Source: Acidiphilium multivorum AIU301 (GTDB lineage: Bacteria > Pseudomonadota > Alphaproteobacteria > Acetobacterales > Acetobacteraceae). Taken from it: a stretch of 64,000 bases of DNA. Positions 26,853 to 36,268 of this stretch are shown here, piece after piece (the first letter of the stretch is position 1; each line of letters starts with the position of its first letter). The position numbers and the translations under genes were made by a program. The notes under the pieces are model-generated. The model was not told the DNA's origin. It did no database searches and saw only the letters and a list, made by a program, of their open reading frames with translations. The stretch is from assembly GCF_000202835.1 (NCBI RefSeq), contig NC_015186.1, positions 1,302,001 through 1,366,000 on the forward strand, in the 5' to 3' direction.

Positions 26853-27782
26853 TCAGCCGCGCGCGGGAGAGGCGAGTGGCGCGCGCATCCGCTTCAGCCA
26901 GGCCGGATGCGCGGCGATCCATGCCGCGGCGACCGGCCCGACGGCCTCGCGCTTGACCTGGATGTCATACATCATGCGGCTTTCCGCCCGGACCGGCAGG
27001 CGGAAGCGGTGCAGCAGGCCGCCGATGGCGGGGCATTGCGCGGCGTAGCCGGCGCGCGTCAGGATCAGGCTTCGCGCCGCCCCCTGGTCGTGGCCGAAGG
27101 CGGCGGCGCCGCCGCCGAGGTAGCGGATGCGGTATTCGACGTTCATCGCGTCGGGCTGCCAGCCGAGGAACAGGATCGGCTCGTGGTGGCGGATCTTCGC
27201 CGCCAGCGCCCGCAGCATGCCGCCGGCGCCGGCCTGCACGAGGTGGAAGCCGCCGAGGCCGTCGGTGTTGTGGCGGATCATCGACAGCAGCTGACGGTCA
27301 CCGACATTGTCGGGCTCGATGCCGTAGATCGTGTGGTCGAGCTGGCCGGCGAACTTGTGGATGTCCGCGAAGTCCTTCAGGCCGGCGCGGTAGAGATAGG
27401 CCGGCACCGCGAGGGTGTGGCGGGCGCCGGACAGGTCGGTCCCGGCGACGGCGATGCGCTTGCGGGCGACATCGGAATCCCGGATCGCGGTGACCGATGA
27501 CATCCAGTTATCGGGCCGCCAGTCCTGCAGGTAGACGTCGAGCCGGCCGTCGGCGAGGCGATGGTAGATCGTCTTGAGGCGGGCGGGCTCGATCCTCACC
27601 TGGTAGCCGAAGGGTGCCACGATGGCGCCGAAGACGGCGTTCTGCACCTGGTTGTCGAGCCATCCGCCATGGCCGAGGCGGATCGTGCGGCAGGCGGCTG
27701 GCGGCTGCGCCCGCGCCGGGGCCGGGGCGATCGCGATGGCGGCGGCGCAAAGGGCGGACAGTCGCAGGGTTCGTGCAAGCAT
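26853..27782 (-). CDS. glycine betaine/choline-type ABC transporter substrate-binding protein (ProX/ChoX-like), orphan
   Basis: 309 residues. A signal peptide (LRLSALCAAAIAIAPAPARAQ) precedes an OpuAC-type binding fold: LGHGGWLDNQVQNAVFGAIV at the start of the mature protein, LQDWRPDNW supplying aromatic ligands for a quaternary amine, then GIEPDNVGDR and FLGWQPDAMN. It binds an osmolyte or choline in the periplasm. No permease or ATPase gene lies nearby, so it must serve a transporter encoded elsewhere. Its stop codon lies in the second copy of the 14-bp tandem repeat at 26829-26856. Confidence 0.82.
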   Translation of the reverse strand: MLARTLRLSALCAAAIAIAPAPARAQPPAACRTIRLGHGGWLDNQVQNAVFGAIVAPFGYQVRIEPARLKTIYHRLADGRLDVYLQDWRPDNWMSSVTAIRDSDVARKRIAVAGTDLSGARHTLAVPAYLYRAGLKDFADIHKFAGQLDHTIYGIEPDNVGDRQLLSMIRHNTDGLGGFHLVQAGAGGMLRALAAKIRHHEPILFLGWQPDAMNVEYRIRYLGGGAAAFGHDQGAARSLILTRAGYAAQCPAIGGLLHRFRLPVRAESRMMYDIQVKREAVGPVAAAWIAAHPAWLKRMRAPLASPARG

Positions 27783-28045
27783 GGTTTCCTCATCATCAAG
27801 CGGGGCGCGGCCCGCCGGTTGCTGCTATCGGCCCGCAGGCGGCCTGCCAAGCGGGCGGGGCGCGCGATCACGCAACCGTGCCCGGCGGCGGCGCGAAGGC
27901 GGGGGTTGATTCATCTCCGGCAGTTATCAAACCTATTCCCCGATCGCTCTAGGACGATGAATCCGACAGGCCTACATCCTGGACATCGCGGATGAGACGG
28001 CCCCGTCGTGAGGCCGGGACATCCGGAAAGTTCAGGAGACTGACA

Positions 28046-28270
28046 ATGAAAAAGACCATCATCGCTTCCGTGGCGGCCGCCGCTCTGCTGGGTGTCTCCG
28101 GCACCGCCCTTGCCGGCATGGGCATCCCCGACATGCCGGCCCAGCCGATCACCGCGCAGACCCCTCCCGGCGTGATCGGGCAGGCCTACCCGTCGTTCAC
28201 CGGGCCGTCGCAGCCGGTGGTGAACGCGCCGTTCGCGCACAAGGTGGTCGGCAACAGCGGCAACGAATGA
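28046..28270 (+). CDS. small exported protein
   Basis: 74 residues: a clear signal peptide (MKKTIIASVAAAALLGVSG, cleavage after ALA) and a short Pro/Gln/Gly-rich mature part with no cysteine. The ATG at 28046 has a good CAGGAG ribosome site. No family is recognised. Confidence 0.65.
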   Translation: MKKTIIASVAAAALLGVSGTALAGMGIPDMPAQPITAQTPPGVIGQAYPSFTGPSQPVVNAPFAHKVVGNSGNE

Positions 28271-28350
28271 TCGGGCGCGGCGCCCGTCACATTTCCGCGC
28301 ATCACGCGACGTTGCCTTGAGCGGCGTCGCCGTGCTGCGACATCTGGGAC

Positions 28351-28914
28351 ATGAGGACGGAAGCCGCGATCTGCCTGATCGTCTTGGGGTTCGGAGCGGG
28401 TGCTCGCGCCATGGCGGCGGGGCGCCCGCATTTCGTCTCCGAGATCGGACACTGGATGGTGCTCAGGGACGGCCGGGGACGGCATGAAGTGTGCTACGCG
28501 GCGACTTACCCGGTCTGGGGCCCCATGAAGGGACGGAGCGGGCGGCGCCTCGTGCTGATCGTGGCGGAACATCGCGGCCATGCGGCGGAGACCGCCATCG
28601 ACGGGCTCGCGGCGGCGCCGGCCGACCCGGCGGTGCGAATCGGCCCGCGGCGGGTCCGCTTCCGCACGCGCGGCGCCATCGCCTTCGCGCCGGCGGCAAG
28701 GCCGGTCATCCATGATCTGAAGGCGTACAAGCGGGTGTATCTGGGCGTCGATACCGGGCGGCACGGCGTGGCCACAACGGCCTTCAGCCTTGACGGATTC
28801 ACCAAGGCCCATGCGCTGAGCAGGAAGATCTGCGCGATCGCGTGGACGGGACGGCCGCTGCGCGGCGATGCGGACAGCACGGAGACGGGACAGCACCATG
28901 CCTCGACCAACTGA
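28351..28914 (+). CDS. putative exported protein, IalB-like
   Basis: 187 residues with an N-terminal hydrophobic leader (AAICLIVLGFGAGARAMAA). The order of elements (GHWMVLRDGRGRHEVCYAAT, then a strand-rich middle and a late Cys, KICAIAW) resembles the invasion-associated locus B fold found in periplasmic proteins of alphaproteobacteria. This is a weak resemblance judged by eye. The 3' end overlaps the next small gene by 17 bp in another frame. Confidence 0.55.
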   Translation: MRTEAAICLIVLGFGAGARAMAAGRPHFVSEIGHWMVLRDGRGRHEVCYAATYPVWGPMKGRSGRRLVLIVAEHRGHAAETAIDGLAAAPADPAVRIGPRRVRFRTRGAIAFAPAARPVIHDLKAYKRVYLGVDTGRHGVATTAFSLDGFTKAHALSRKICAIAWTGRPLRGDADSTETGQHHASTN

Positions 28915-29038
28915 GAGCCGGCGGGATTCGCCGCGGACGCCGCCGCGAAAGGAAGGCGGCGAGCTGCCGGTATGGGTGTTCGGGCTGGTCCCCCTCGTGG
29001 TGGCCGCGCTGATGCTGCTGCTCGCGCTGCGGGTGTAG
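28898..29038 (+). CDS. 46-residue single-pass membrane protein
   Basis: A polar, basic, Pro-rich N-terminus (MPRPTESRRDSPRTPPRKEG) is followed by one hydrophobic helix (VWVFGLVPLVVAALMLLLAL) ending RV. The start overlaps the end of the IalB-like gene, which suggests translational coupling. The TAG stop overlaps the palindromic repeat beginning at 29036. Confidence 0.55.
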   Translation: MPRPTESRRDSPRTPPRKEGGELPVWVFGLVPLVVAALMLLLALRV

Positions 29039-29144
29039 AGCACGTTCCGATCCTGATGGATCGGATGTCGTGCTCTATCTTGTTGATAACCAGAGCATCT
29101 TTATCCGATCAGATGACTCCATCTGATCGGATGATGCTCTAGAG
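29036..29144 (+). repeat. palindromic intergenic repeat, copy 1 (two hairpins)
   Basis: Two palindromes in tandem. Hairpin A (29036-29077) has arms TAGAGCAC/GTGCTCTA and inner CCGATC/GATCGG. A linker containing CTTGTTGATAA follows. Hairpin B (29092-29140) has arms AGAGCATC/GATGCTCT and inner CCGATCAGATG/CATCTGATCGG. Inverted copy 2 lies at 31349-31414. Such GATCGG/AGAGCA elements are dispersed in many alphaproteobacterial genomes (general knowledge). Confidence 0.8.
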
Positions 29145-29319
29145 AGGTTTCGGGAGGCGAAGGCGCCGGAACATACGGGGCGGCTCGGCTTGTCTCGCCC
29201 CCCGGCGCGCAATAGCATGGCCGACGCCGGTCATTGCCGCGCCGCACCGAGCCGATGCGGCGCAGAGGGTGGCCGGACGATCGCTGCAACTTGATCCCGG
29301 CCAACCAGCAGGAGCCACG

Positions 29320-30306
29320 ATGACCCGCCTCGATGCCAAGCTCGCCCGGATCCGCGCGGGGAAGTACCGGCCCAGCGACTTCATCATCGCCGATGCGAAG
29401 GACGGCGACATGGGACCGAGCATCACCGCGGCGGGGCCGAAGCGCGAGCGCGACGGCAGCTGGACCCGCCACCGCACCAGGGCCGAGTTCCTCGACCAGG
29501 TCAGGGCGATCGTCGCGCAGGACATCGTCGATATCATGCTCGTCTCGGCCTCCAACCTCGAAGTGCTGGCGGCGCAGGGCACGTTCGCCGGCAGCGCGGT
29601 GAAACCCGCCATCCGCGCGAACGACACGACCGACATCTGGCGGATGCGCGGCGCCACCTATCACCTTGCGGCGTCGCGTCCGTTCCGCACCGCCGACCTC
29701 GCCCAGGCCGCGCGCCTCACCGATCTCGGCCTGTATTCGATGACGTTCTGCAACGATATCGAGACCGACCTCGCCGCGCTGGACGCGTTCGCCGCGTTCC
29801 GCGCCGATGCGCGGGCGGCCGGCTTCACCTATTTCCTCGAAGTGTTCAACCCGAACATCGCCTGCGGCATCGACCCGGAACAGATCCCCTTCTACGTCAA
29901 TGACTGCATTCATCGCTGCCTCGCCGGCGTGATGCAGGCGGACCGGCCGCAATTCCTCAAGATCCCCTATAACGGCCCGAAAGCGCTCGAGGAGCTGGCG
30001 TCGTACGATCCGTCGCTGATCGTCGGCGTGCTCGGCGGCAGCGCCGGCACCACGCGCGACACGTTCGAACTGCTGCACCAGGCGGAACGGTACGGCGCGC
30101 GCGTCGCGCTGTTCGGCCGCAAGATCAACCTCGCCGAGGATCCGCTCGCCATAGTGTCGCTGATGCGCGAGGTCGCCAGCGGCGCGGTCTCGCCGGAGGA
30201 GGCGGTGAAGGCCTATCACGGCACGCTGCAGGCACAGGGGATCGCGCCGACGCGCCCGCTCGCCGACGACCTGCTGATCACGGAAGCCCCCCTCAGGCAG
30301 CACTGA
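29320..30306 (+). CDS. class I aldolase-like TIM-barrel protein (DeoC/LacD/FbaB type)
   Basis: 328 residues. The start ATG at 29320 follows AGGAG. The barrel-like order includes ADAKDGDMG near the N-terminus, an internal FLKIPYNGPKAL segment whose Lys could form the Schiff base, and a C-terminal phosphate-binding-type VLGGSAGTTRDTFE loop, then ALFGRKINLAEDP. These suggest a class I aldolase acting on a phosphorylated sugar. Only 7 bp separates it from a PfkB-type kinase, which could supply the phosphorylated substrate. The specific sugar is unknown. Confidence 0.7.
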   Translation: MTRLDAKLARIRAGKYRPSDFIIADAKDGDMGPSITAAGPKRERDGSWTRHRTRAEFLDQVRAIVAQDIVDIMLVSASNLEVLAAQGTFAGSAVKPAIRANDTTDIWRMRGATYHLAASRPFRTADLAQAARLTDLGLYSMTFCNDIETDLAALDAFAAFRADARAAGFTYFLEVFNPNIACGIDPEQIPFYVNDCIHRCLAGVMQADRPQFLKIPYNGPKALEELASYDPSLIVGVLGGSAGTTRDTFELLHQAERYGARVALFGRKINLAEDPLAIVSLMREVASGAVSPEEAVKAYHGTLQAQGIAPTRPLADDLLITEAPLRQH

Positions 30307-30313
30307 CGCGCCC

Positions 30314-31351
30314 ATGAGCGACATGGCGCGACGTGGCTTCGTCACCGGCGGGACCTGGTGCGTCGACCGCAACCGTGTGGTCGAGTTCTGGCCGGGCGAG
30401 GACGGCCTCGTCGAAATCCTGGAGGAACAGGCGCGCGGCGGCGGCTCGGCGTGCAACCTCGCCCTCGGCATCCGGCGGCTCGACGCCGGCATGCCCGTGG
30501 AGACCATCGGCGTGGTGGGCGATGACGAAAACGGCCGCCTGCTGCATGCCGCGGCCGCGGCGCACGGCATCGACGCAACCGGGCTCACCGTCGTCGCGGG
30601 TGCGCCGACGCAGTTCACCGACGCCTACACCTCGCGCCGGAGCGGACGGCGGACGCACATCTTCCGGGCCGGCGCCGCCGATGCGCTCACCCCCGATCAT
30701 TTCGACTTCGCCGCCACCAGCGGCCGCATCCTGCATCTCGGCCTGCCCGGCATCCACGCGCGGATGGACGGCGCCTGGGGCGACGCCGCGAACGGCTGGG
30801 TCGCGACCCTGCGCAAGGCGCGGCGGGCCGGGCTGCTGACGAATCTCGAACTGTGCAGCGTTCCGGCCGAACGCCTCGCCGCGCTGGTGCGGCCCTGCCT
30901 GCCGGAACTCGATCTGCTGGTGGTCAACGACGTCGAGATCGGCGCGATCGCCGGCATGGCGACATGCGACCATGGAGAGACCGACACGGCGGCGTGCCTG
31001 CGCGCCGCGCGCGCGGTTCTGGCCAGCGGCGCGATGCGGCTCGTGGCCGTGCATTTCCCGCGCGGCGCCATCGCGGTCGCGCGCGACGGAACGGTTGCCG
31101 CGAAGGCGTCGGTCCGCGTGCCGGAGGCGGAGATCGCCGGCGCCAATGGTGCCGGCGACGCGTTCGCCTCAGGTTTTCTCTACGGTTTTCACGAGGGCTG
31201 GGAGACCGCGCGCGCCCTCGCCCTCGCCCACGCCGCGGCGGCCGTCTCGCTGCGCAGCATCGGCACGACCGATGCGATCGAAACCTGGCAGGACTGCCTC
31301 GACATCGCGTGCCGGTGGGGATGGCGGGAGGAGCTGACCGGTCTCGGCTGA
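30314..31351 (+). CDS. PfkB-family carbohydrate kinase
   Basis: A 345-residue ribokinase-like sugar kinase. The substrate-side Gly motif is GGGSACNLALGIRRL (about residues 42-56), and the C-terminal signature GANGAGDAFASGF contains the catalytic Asp. It is immediately downstream of the aldolase-like gene, forming a phosphorylate-then-cleave pair. The stop codon is the TGA at the edge of the palindromic repeat copy 2. Confidence 0.85.
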   Translation: MSDMARRGFVTGGTWCVDRNRVVEFWPGEDGLVEILEEQARGGGSACNLALGIRRLDAGMPVETIGVVGDDENGRLLHAAAAAHGIDATGLTVVAGAPTQFTDAYTSRRSGRRTHIFRAGAADALTPDHFDFAATSGRILHLGLPGIHARMDGAWGDAANGWVATLRKARRAGLLTNLELCSVPAERLAALVRPCLPELDLLVVNDVEIGAIAGMATCDHGETDTAACLRAARAVLASGAMRLVAVHFPRGAIAVARDGTVAAKASVRVPEAEIAGANGAGDAFASGFLYGFHEGWETARALALAHAAAAVSLRSIGTTDAIETWQDCLDIACRWGWREELTGLG

Positions 31352-31414
31352 TGCTCTGATTATCAACAAGATAGAGCACTACATCCGATCCAGAAGGATC
31401 GGATGATGCTCTAG
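31349..31414 (-). repeat. palindromic intergenic repeat, copy 2 (inverted relative to copy 1)
   Basis: GATGCTCT-GATTATCAACAAG is followed by a hairpin with arms TAGAGCA (31372-31378) / TGCTCTA (31407-31413) and inner CCGATCC/GGATCGG. The segment around TTATCAACAAGATAGAGCA is the reverse complement of the linker region of copy 1. It sits between the convergent kinase and ABC ATPase genes and supplies bases of both stop codons. It could also act as a bidirectional terminator. Confidence 0.8.
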
Positions 31415-32178
31415 TCGAGGTGAACCGGGTTCAGAACGCGGCGCAGGAAGCTCTGCGTCCGCGCCTCGCGCGGCGCGCCGATCACCGAGTCCGGCGGCCC
31501 CTGCTCGATGATCGTGCCGGCATCCATGAACACGACCCGATCGGCCACCTCGCGGGCGAACGCCATTTCATGGGTCACGACGATCATCGTCATGCCGGCC
31601 TCGGCCAGTCGCCGCATCGCGGTCAGCACCTCGCCCACGAGTTCGGGATCGAGTGCCGAGGTCGGTTCGTCGAACAGCATCAGCGCCGGCTCCATCGACA
31701 GCGCCCGGGCGATCGCCACCCGCTGCTGCTGGCCGCCGGACAACTGGGCGGGATAGGCGCCGAGCTTGTCGGCGAGGCCGACGCGCTCGAGATTGGCGCG
31801 GGCCGTCGCCTCCGCCGCCGCCCGCGTCAGGCGCAGCACCGTCATCGGCGCGACGATGCAGTTCTCCAGCGCGGTGTGATGCGGAAAGAGGTTGAACTGC
31901 TGGAACACCATGCCGATGTGCCGGCGTGCCGCATCGATGTCGCAATCCGGGTCGAGCAGGTTCTCGCCATTGACCTCGAGCCGGCCCTGCTGCGGCCGTT
32001 CGAGCAGGTTGATGCAGCGCAGCAGCGTCGACTTGCCCGACCCCGACGGGCCGATGATGCACACCACCTCGCCCCGCGCGACGCTGAAATCGATTCCCCT
32101 CAGCACATGGTTCTGGCCGAATCGCTTGTGCAGCCCTTCGATCTTCACAACCGTCCGGCCTGGATCGACGCCGCTCAT
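31411..32178 (-). CDS. polar amino-acid ABC transporter ATP-binding protein
   Basis: A 255-residue ATPase powering amino-acid import. Walker A is GPSGSGKST, the signature is LSGGQQQR, Walker B is [12 protein letters not shown], and the switch His is in VVTHEMAFA. It is closest in style to GlnQ/HisP/GltL. The start at 32178 overlaps the permease stop (ATGA). The stop TAG lies in the palindromic repeat. Confidence 0.93.
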   Translation of the reverse strand: MSGVDPGRTVVKIEGLHKRFGQNHVLRGIDFSVARGEVVCIIGPSGSGKSTLLRCINLLERPQQGRLEVNGENLLDPDCDIDAARRHIGMVFQQFNLFPHHTALENCIVAPMTVLRLTRAAAEATARANLERVGLADKLGAYPAQLSGGQQQRVAIARALSMEPALMLFDEPTSALDPELVGEVLTAMRRLAEAGMTMIVVTHEMAFAREVADRVVFMDAGTIIEQGPPDSVIGAPREARTQSFLRRVLNPVHLD

Positions 32179-32999
32179 GCTCCCGTCACCCGCGATACCT
32201 CCATCCGCCGCACCAGCATCGACAGCGGCAGCGTGATCAGCAGGTAGCCGAGCCCGGCCACCACGAGCGGCGTGATGTTGACGTTGGTATTGGCCGTGGA
32301 CCGCCCGAATTCCGTCAGATCGAACTGCCCGGCCGACAGCCCGACCACGAACACCAGCGACGAATCCTTGATGAGCATGATCAGCTCGTTCGTCAGCGGC
32401 GGCACCATGAGCCGCAGCGCCTGCATCAGCACGATCTTGCGCATCGCCTGCGCCGAGGACATGCCGAGCGAGCGCGCCGCCTCGACCTGGCCTTTCGGCA
32501 CGGCCTGGATGCCGGCGCGCATCGTCTCCGCCATGTAGGCGCTGCCGACGACGCCGAGCGCGACCCAGACCGTGCCGTAGGGCGACCACGGGATCGTCAG
32601 TCCGGAAAAGGCCAGCGGCAGCAGCGAAAACGCGATGAACACGACAAGCGAGGGCAGGCCGCGGAAGAATTCGATATAGACCGTCGCCAGCCAGCGATAG
32701 GGCGCGACCGGGGACAGCCGCATCAGCGCCAGCACGAGGCCGAGCACGAGGCCGAGTACGAACGCGCCGGCCGTATAGAGCGCGGTGTTCAGCAGCGCGT
32801 TGGCGAGGCCGTGGAGAATCGTGAATTCGATCAGCCGCGGCTCGAAGAAGGTGCGTCCGATCTCGCGCCACTTGGCGAACTCGGCCGCCAGCGCGAGAAC
32901 GATGGCCAGAATGGCGTATTGCGCCATCCTGGACCGCCTCGCCCGCAGCCGCGGGCTTGCGCGCCGGCGCGCCGCCGGCCGGTCGGCGTCGCCGCTCAT
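32175..32999 (-). CDS. polar amino-acid ABC transporter permease
   Basis: About 274 residues from the ATG at 32999. It has a basic cytoplasmic N-terminus, then about five transmembrane helices. The permease-ATPase coupling (EAA) loop is [29 protein letters not shown], typical of the His/Glu/Gln/Arg family. The start lies 5 bp after the binding-protein stop. One permease gene implies a homodimer in the membrane. Confidence 0.92.
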   Translation of the reverse strand: MSGDADRPAARRRASPRLRARRSRMAQYAILAIVLALAAEFAKWREIGRTFFEPRLIEFTILHGLANALLNTALYTAGAFVLGLVLGLVLALMRLSPVAPYRWLATVYIEFFRGLPSLVVFIAFSLLPLAFSGLTIPWSPYGTVWVALGVVGSAYMAETMRAGIQAVPKGQVEAARSLGMSSAQAMRKIVLMQALRLMVPPLTNELIMLIKDSSLVFVVGLSAGQFDLTEFGRSTANTNVNITPLVVAGLGYLLITLPLSMLVRRMEVSRVTGA

Positions 33000-33004
33000 C
33001 CGCC

Positions 33005-33844
33005 TTACTGTTTGACGTCCTGCGGGATCTGGCCGAACCACGTCTTGAAGATCTTGTTGTATTCGCCGTCGCTCTTGGCCTTGGCGAGGACGGTGTTCAG
33101 CACGCCGGCCAGCCGGGTCGCGTTGGCGCTGTTCTTCTTGAACGCGAATCCGTAGTGCTCGCCGGTATCGAACTCGGCCACCACATGGGTGTCGGGATGC
33201 GTCCTGGCGTATTCGTACATCGGGCCGTTATCGTTGATCGCCGCCGCGACGGCGCCGACGCTGACGGCCGAGGCCTCGGCGATCAGGTCGGGAAAGATGA
33301 CCGTGGTGTAGCCGAATTTGGCGGCCCGCTTGTCGGCGTAGATCTGCCCGGTGGTGTTGACCTGCACGCCGAACCGCTTGCCCTTGAGGCTGGCCAGGCC
33401 GTGCACGCCGGAGCCCTTCTTGGCCAGGAGAACCTGCGTCGCGTCGAAATACGGATCGGAGAACAGCACCGCCTTGGCGCGTTCCGGCGTGATCGTCTCC
33501 GCGCCCATCGCGACATCGCAGCGATTGGCGGCGAACACCGCGCCGGAGGTCACCTGGTTCCAGTCGATGCTGATGATCCGGGTCTTCACGCCCAGCCGCT
33601 TCGCCAGCAGATCCAGCATGTCGACATCGAAACCGACGACCTTGCCGTCCTTGTTGATATACTCGAAGGGCTTGTAGGACAGATGGGTGCAGATCGTCAG
33701 GTGACCCGGATTGACGAGCTTGATGCCGTTCGGGACGGCGCCGGACGCCGCCGCCGGCAGCGCCAGCAGGACCGCGGCGCCGGCGGCCGCCAGCCTCGCC
33801 CCACGCCGTCTTGCCGACAGTTTGCTGATTGCCGCACGCAACAT
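33005..33844 (-). CDS. amino-acid ABC transporter substrate-binding protein
   Basis: About 279 residues from the ATG at 33844, with GGGAGACGG just upstream. A signal peptide ([19 protein letters not shown]) precedes an SBP_bac_3 fold: [24 protein letters not shown], then [20 protein letters not shown], and [15 protein letters not shown]. It is the first gene of the three-gene transporter operon (binding protein, permease, ATPase). The substrate is a polar amino acid; the exact one is not determinable. Confidence 0.92.
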   Translation of the reverse strand: MLRAAISKLSARRRGARLAAAGAAVLLALPAAASGAVPNGIKLVNPGHLTICTHLSYKPFEYINKDGKVVGFDVDMLDLLAKRLGVKTRIISIDWNQVTSGAVFAANRCDVAMGAETITPERAKAVLFSDPYFDATQVLLAKKGSGVHGLASLKGKRFGVQVNTTGQIYADKRAAKFGYTTVIFPDLIAEASAVSVGAVAAAINDNGPMYEYARTHPDTHVVAEFDTGEHYGFAFKKNSANATRLAGVLNTVLAKAKSDGEYNKIFKTWFGQIPQDVKQ

Positions 33845-34024
33845 GTCCGTCTCCCGTTCTTCCTGTGATCGTGTCTTGCTGTTTCGGGTTCGCACCCGTT
33901 AATGGCCCTTATGGCGGTTCCCGCTTCGGCGGTCCATGCATGACCGCAGCATGGCAGGATAGACCGCTCCCGGCCCGGCCGGAAGGGAGGGCCGAGGCCC
34001 GGATTGGTGGCGGCCGGCGCCTTG

Positions 34025-34702
34025 TCACCCTTCGGTGTCGGTCTCCGCGAGCCGCAGGCGGGCGATCTCGGCCTCGATGACGGCGGGCGCCGGATCGGCG
34101 ATCCAGCGCGCCGGCCGCGCCACCGCCTCGGCAAGGCGCGCGTGATACGCGGCGCGGCCGATCTCGAACGCGCCGAACCGGGCCAGGTGCGCGGTCAGGA
34201 ACTGCGTGTCCAGCAATGAAAACCCGCCCAGCCGCAGCCGCGCCACGAGGTGCACCAGCGCGAGCTTCGAGGCATCCCGCACGAGCGAGACCATGCTCTC
34301 GCCGAAAAAGGCGCCGCCGATCGCCAAGCCATACAACCCGCCGACGAGTTCCCCGCCCTGCCAGACCTCGACGCTGTGCGCATGGCCGCGCCGGTGCAGG
34401 TCGACGAAGAGGCGCTCGATCTCCTCGTTGATCCAGGTCTCCGGCCGCACCGGCCGGCGTGCGGCGCAGGCGGCGATCAGCGCGGGAAAATCCCGGTCGG
34501 AGACGATGTCGAGGCTCGTGTTCCGCAGCGTGCGCGCGAGCCGGCGCGGCAGGTGGAACGCCTCCAGCGGCAGCACGCCCCGCCGCTCGGGATCGAGGAA
34601 ATGCAGGTCCGCCGCATTCCGCCGCTCGGCCATCGGAAACAGGCCGAACCGATAGGCGCGCAGCAGGATGTCCGCCGTCAGTTCGAAACGTGGCGAGTCC
34701 AT
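34025..34702 (-). CDS. aat: leucyl/phenylalanyl-tRNA-protein transferase
   Basis: 225 residues. It adds Leu or Phe to N-terminal Arg/Lys of proteins, making N-degrons for ClpAP. Family segments visible are YRFGLFPMAE at the N-terminus, the FHLPRRLARTLR region, ETWINEEI, GHAHSVEVWQGGELVGGLYGLAIGGAFFGESM and LLDTQFLTAHLARFGA. The length is normal. Confidence 0.95.
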   Translation of the reverse strand: MDSPRFELTADILLRAYRFGLFPMAERRNAADLHFLDPERRGVLPLEAFHLPRRLARTLRNTSLDIVSDRDFPALIAACAARRPVRPETWINEEIERLFVDLHRRGHAHSVEVWQGGELVGGLYGLAIGGAFFGESMVSLVRDASKLALVHLVARLRLGGFSLLDTQFLTAHLARFGAFEIGRAAYHARLAEAVARPARWIADPAPAVIEAEIARLRLAETDTEG

Positions 34703-34757
34703 GGCCGATGATGGTCCGAAACGCGGGGGCGGACAACCGGCCCGGCAGCGGCGCTGC

Positions 34758-36215
34758 TCAGGCGGCGTGCATCGCGTCCGCGCCGGCCGGGGCCGCTTCG
34801 CCCGGCTGGCGGATCCGGAATTCGCCCACGAGGCCGGACAGCCGCGACGCCTTCTCGGAGAGGTTGCGGCAGCCGGCGGTCGCCTGCTCGGCCATCGCCG
34901 CGTTCTGCTGCGTCACATGGTCCATCTCGCTGATGGCGGCGTTCACCTCGGCGAGCCCGGTCGCCTGTTCCCGCGCCGAGGCGGTGATGTCGCCCATCAG
35001 GCGGCTCAGGGTGCCGATTTCCCCGCCGATCCGCTGCAGCGCCTTGCCGGTCTCGTCGACGAGGTTCACCCCGGCCTTGACCTCGCCGGACGCCGCGAGG
35101 ATGAGCGACTTGATCTCCCGCGCCGCGTCGGCCGAGCGCTGCGCCAGGGCGCGGACCTCGGTGGCGACGACGGCGAAGCCCCGCCCGGCATCGCCGGCGC
35201 GCGCCGCCTCGACCCCGGCATTGAGCGCCAGGAGATTGGTCTGGAAGGCGATCTCGTCGATGATGCCGATGATGTTGGTGATCTTGTTCGAGGAGGTCTC
35301 GATCCGGTTCATCGCCGCCACGGTGTCCTCGACGACCGTGGCCGAATGCCGCGCCGTCGCCTCCGCCTGGCTGACCGCCGCCCCCGCCTCGGCCGCGCCC
35401 TGCGCCGTGGTGCGGACCGTTGCGGTGATCTGCTCGACGGCGGCGGCCGTCTGTTCGAGGCTCGCCGCCTGCCGTTCCGTCCGCTGCGACAGGTCGCCCG
35501 AGGCGCGGGCGATCTCGTCGGTCGCCGCCAGGACGTGCTGCGCGTCCTGGTCGATGCGCGACAGGGTTCGCTGCAGCTTCTCGATGGAGTTGTTGAAATC
35601 GACCCGCAGCGTTTCATACTCCGCCGGCAGGGCCCTGGTGATCCGGAACGTCAGGATTCCCGCCGAGAGGTTCCGCAGCCCGTCGGCGATCGCGGTGACG
35701 ACGGCGGCCTGCGCGCCCATCACCCGCTCGCGCTCGGCGGCGAGGTCCAGTTCCGCCTGCTTCGCCGAGGTCATGTCCTTGAGCGTCTCGACCACGAACA
35801 CCGTGTTCCCCTCCGCATCGCGGATCGGCCCGGCATCGATTCCGAGATAGCGCCTGCGGCCGGTCAACGGCATGTCGCACCAGTTCTCGGCGCTCATCCG
35901 GCCGTCCTGCCCGCCGCTGTTCTGCGCGTAGAGCTGGCCGGCCTGCCCGCCATTGCCCGACAGCACGAGATCCGCCATGCACGGGCGCGGCGCCGGGTAA
36001 AATCCCTTCCAGTGCTCCTTCGTGCCGATCACCTCGGCGGCGGCAAGGCCGGTCAGTTCGGCGCAGGCGGGATTCCAGAACACCACGGCGCCGTCGCGCC
36101 CGAGCACGAACAGCGGAACGCTGATCTGTTGCAGCGCGGCAAGCAACATGCCCGCATCCTTCGAGAGCGGCAGAGCGTCTTTGGATTTCCTGATGCTGAA
36201 CACGGTCGGCGGCAC
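34758..36215 (-). CDS. soluble methyl-accepting chemotaxis protein with PAS domain
   Basis: 485 residues starting at GTG. An N-terminal PAS domain (about 22-145; [20 protein letters not shown] and [18 protein letters not shown]) is followed by an HAMP-like linker and an MCP signalling domain with the hairpin tip [26 protein letters not shown]. No transmembrane helix is seen, so it is cytoplasmic and probably senses a redox or ligand cue through PAS. It likely signals to CheA/CheW encoded elsewhere. The tail is Ala-rich with no CheR-docking pentapeptide. Confidence 0.88.
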   Translation of the reverse strand: MPPTVFSIRKSKDALPLSKDAGMLLAALQQISVPLFVLGRDGAVVFWNPACAELTGLAAAEVIGTKEHWKGFYPAPRPCMADLVLSGNGGQAGQLYAQNSGGQDGRMSAENWCDMPLTGRRRYLGIDAGPIRDAEGNTVFVVETLKDMTSAKQAELDLAAERERVMGAQAAVVTAIADGLRNLSAGILTFRITRALPAEYETLRVDFNNSIEKLQRTLSRIDQDAQHVLAATDEIARASGDLSQRTERQAASLEQTAAAVEQITATVRTTAQGAAEAGAAVSQAEATARHSATVVEDTVAAMNRIETSSNKITNIIGIIDEIAFQTNLLALNAGVEAARAGDAGRGFAVVATEVRALAQRSADAAREIKSLILAASGEVKAGVNLVDETGKALQRIGGEIGTLSRLMGDITASAREQATGLAEVNAAISEMDHVTQQNAAMAEQATAGCRNLSEKASRLSGLVGEFRIRQPGEAAPAGADAMHAA

Positions 36216-36243
36216 CCCATGGCAAGCTGGTTCGCCGCCCGGG

Positions 36244-36266
36244 CTAGAGCACTATCATTAATGAAA
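36244..36266 (+). repeat. possible fragment of the palindromic intergenic repeat
   Basis: CTAGAGCACTATCATTAATGA just upstream of the chemotaxis gene shares TAGAGCACTA with copy 2 of the repeat but lacks the GATCGG hairpin. It may be a decayed end of the same element. Confidence 0.3.
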
Positions 36267-36268
36267 CC

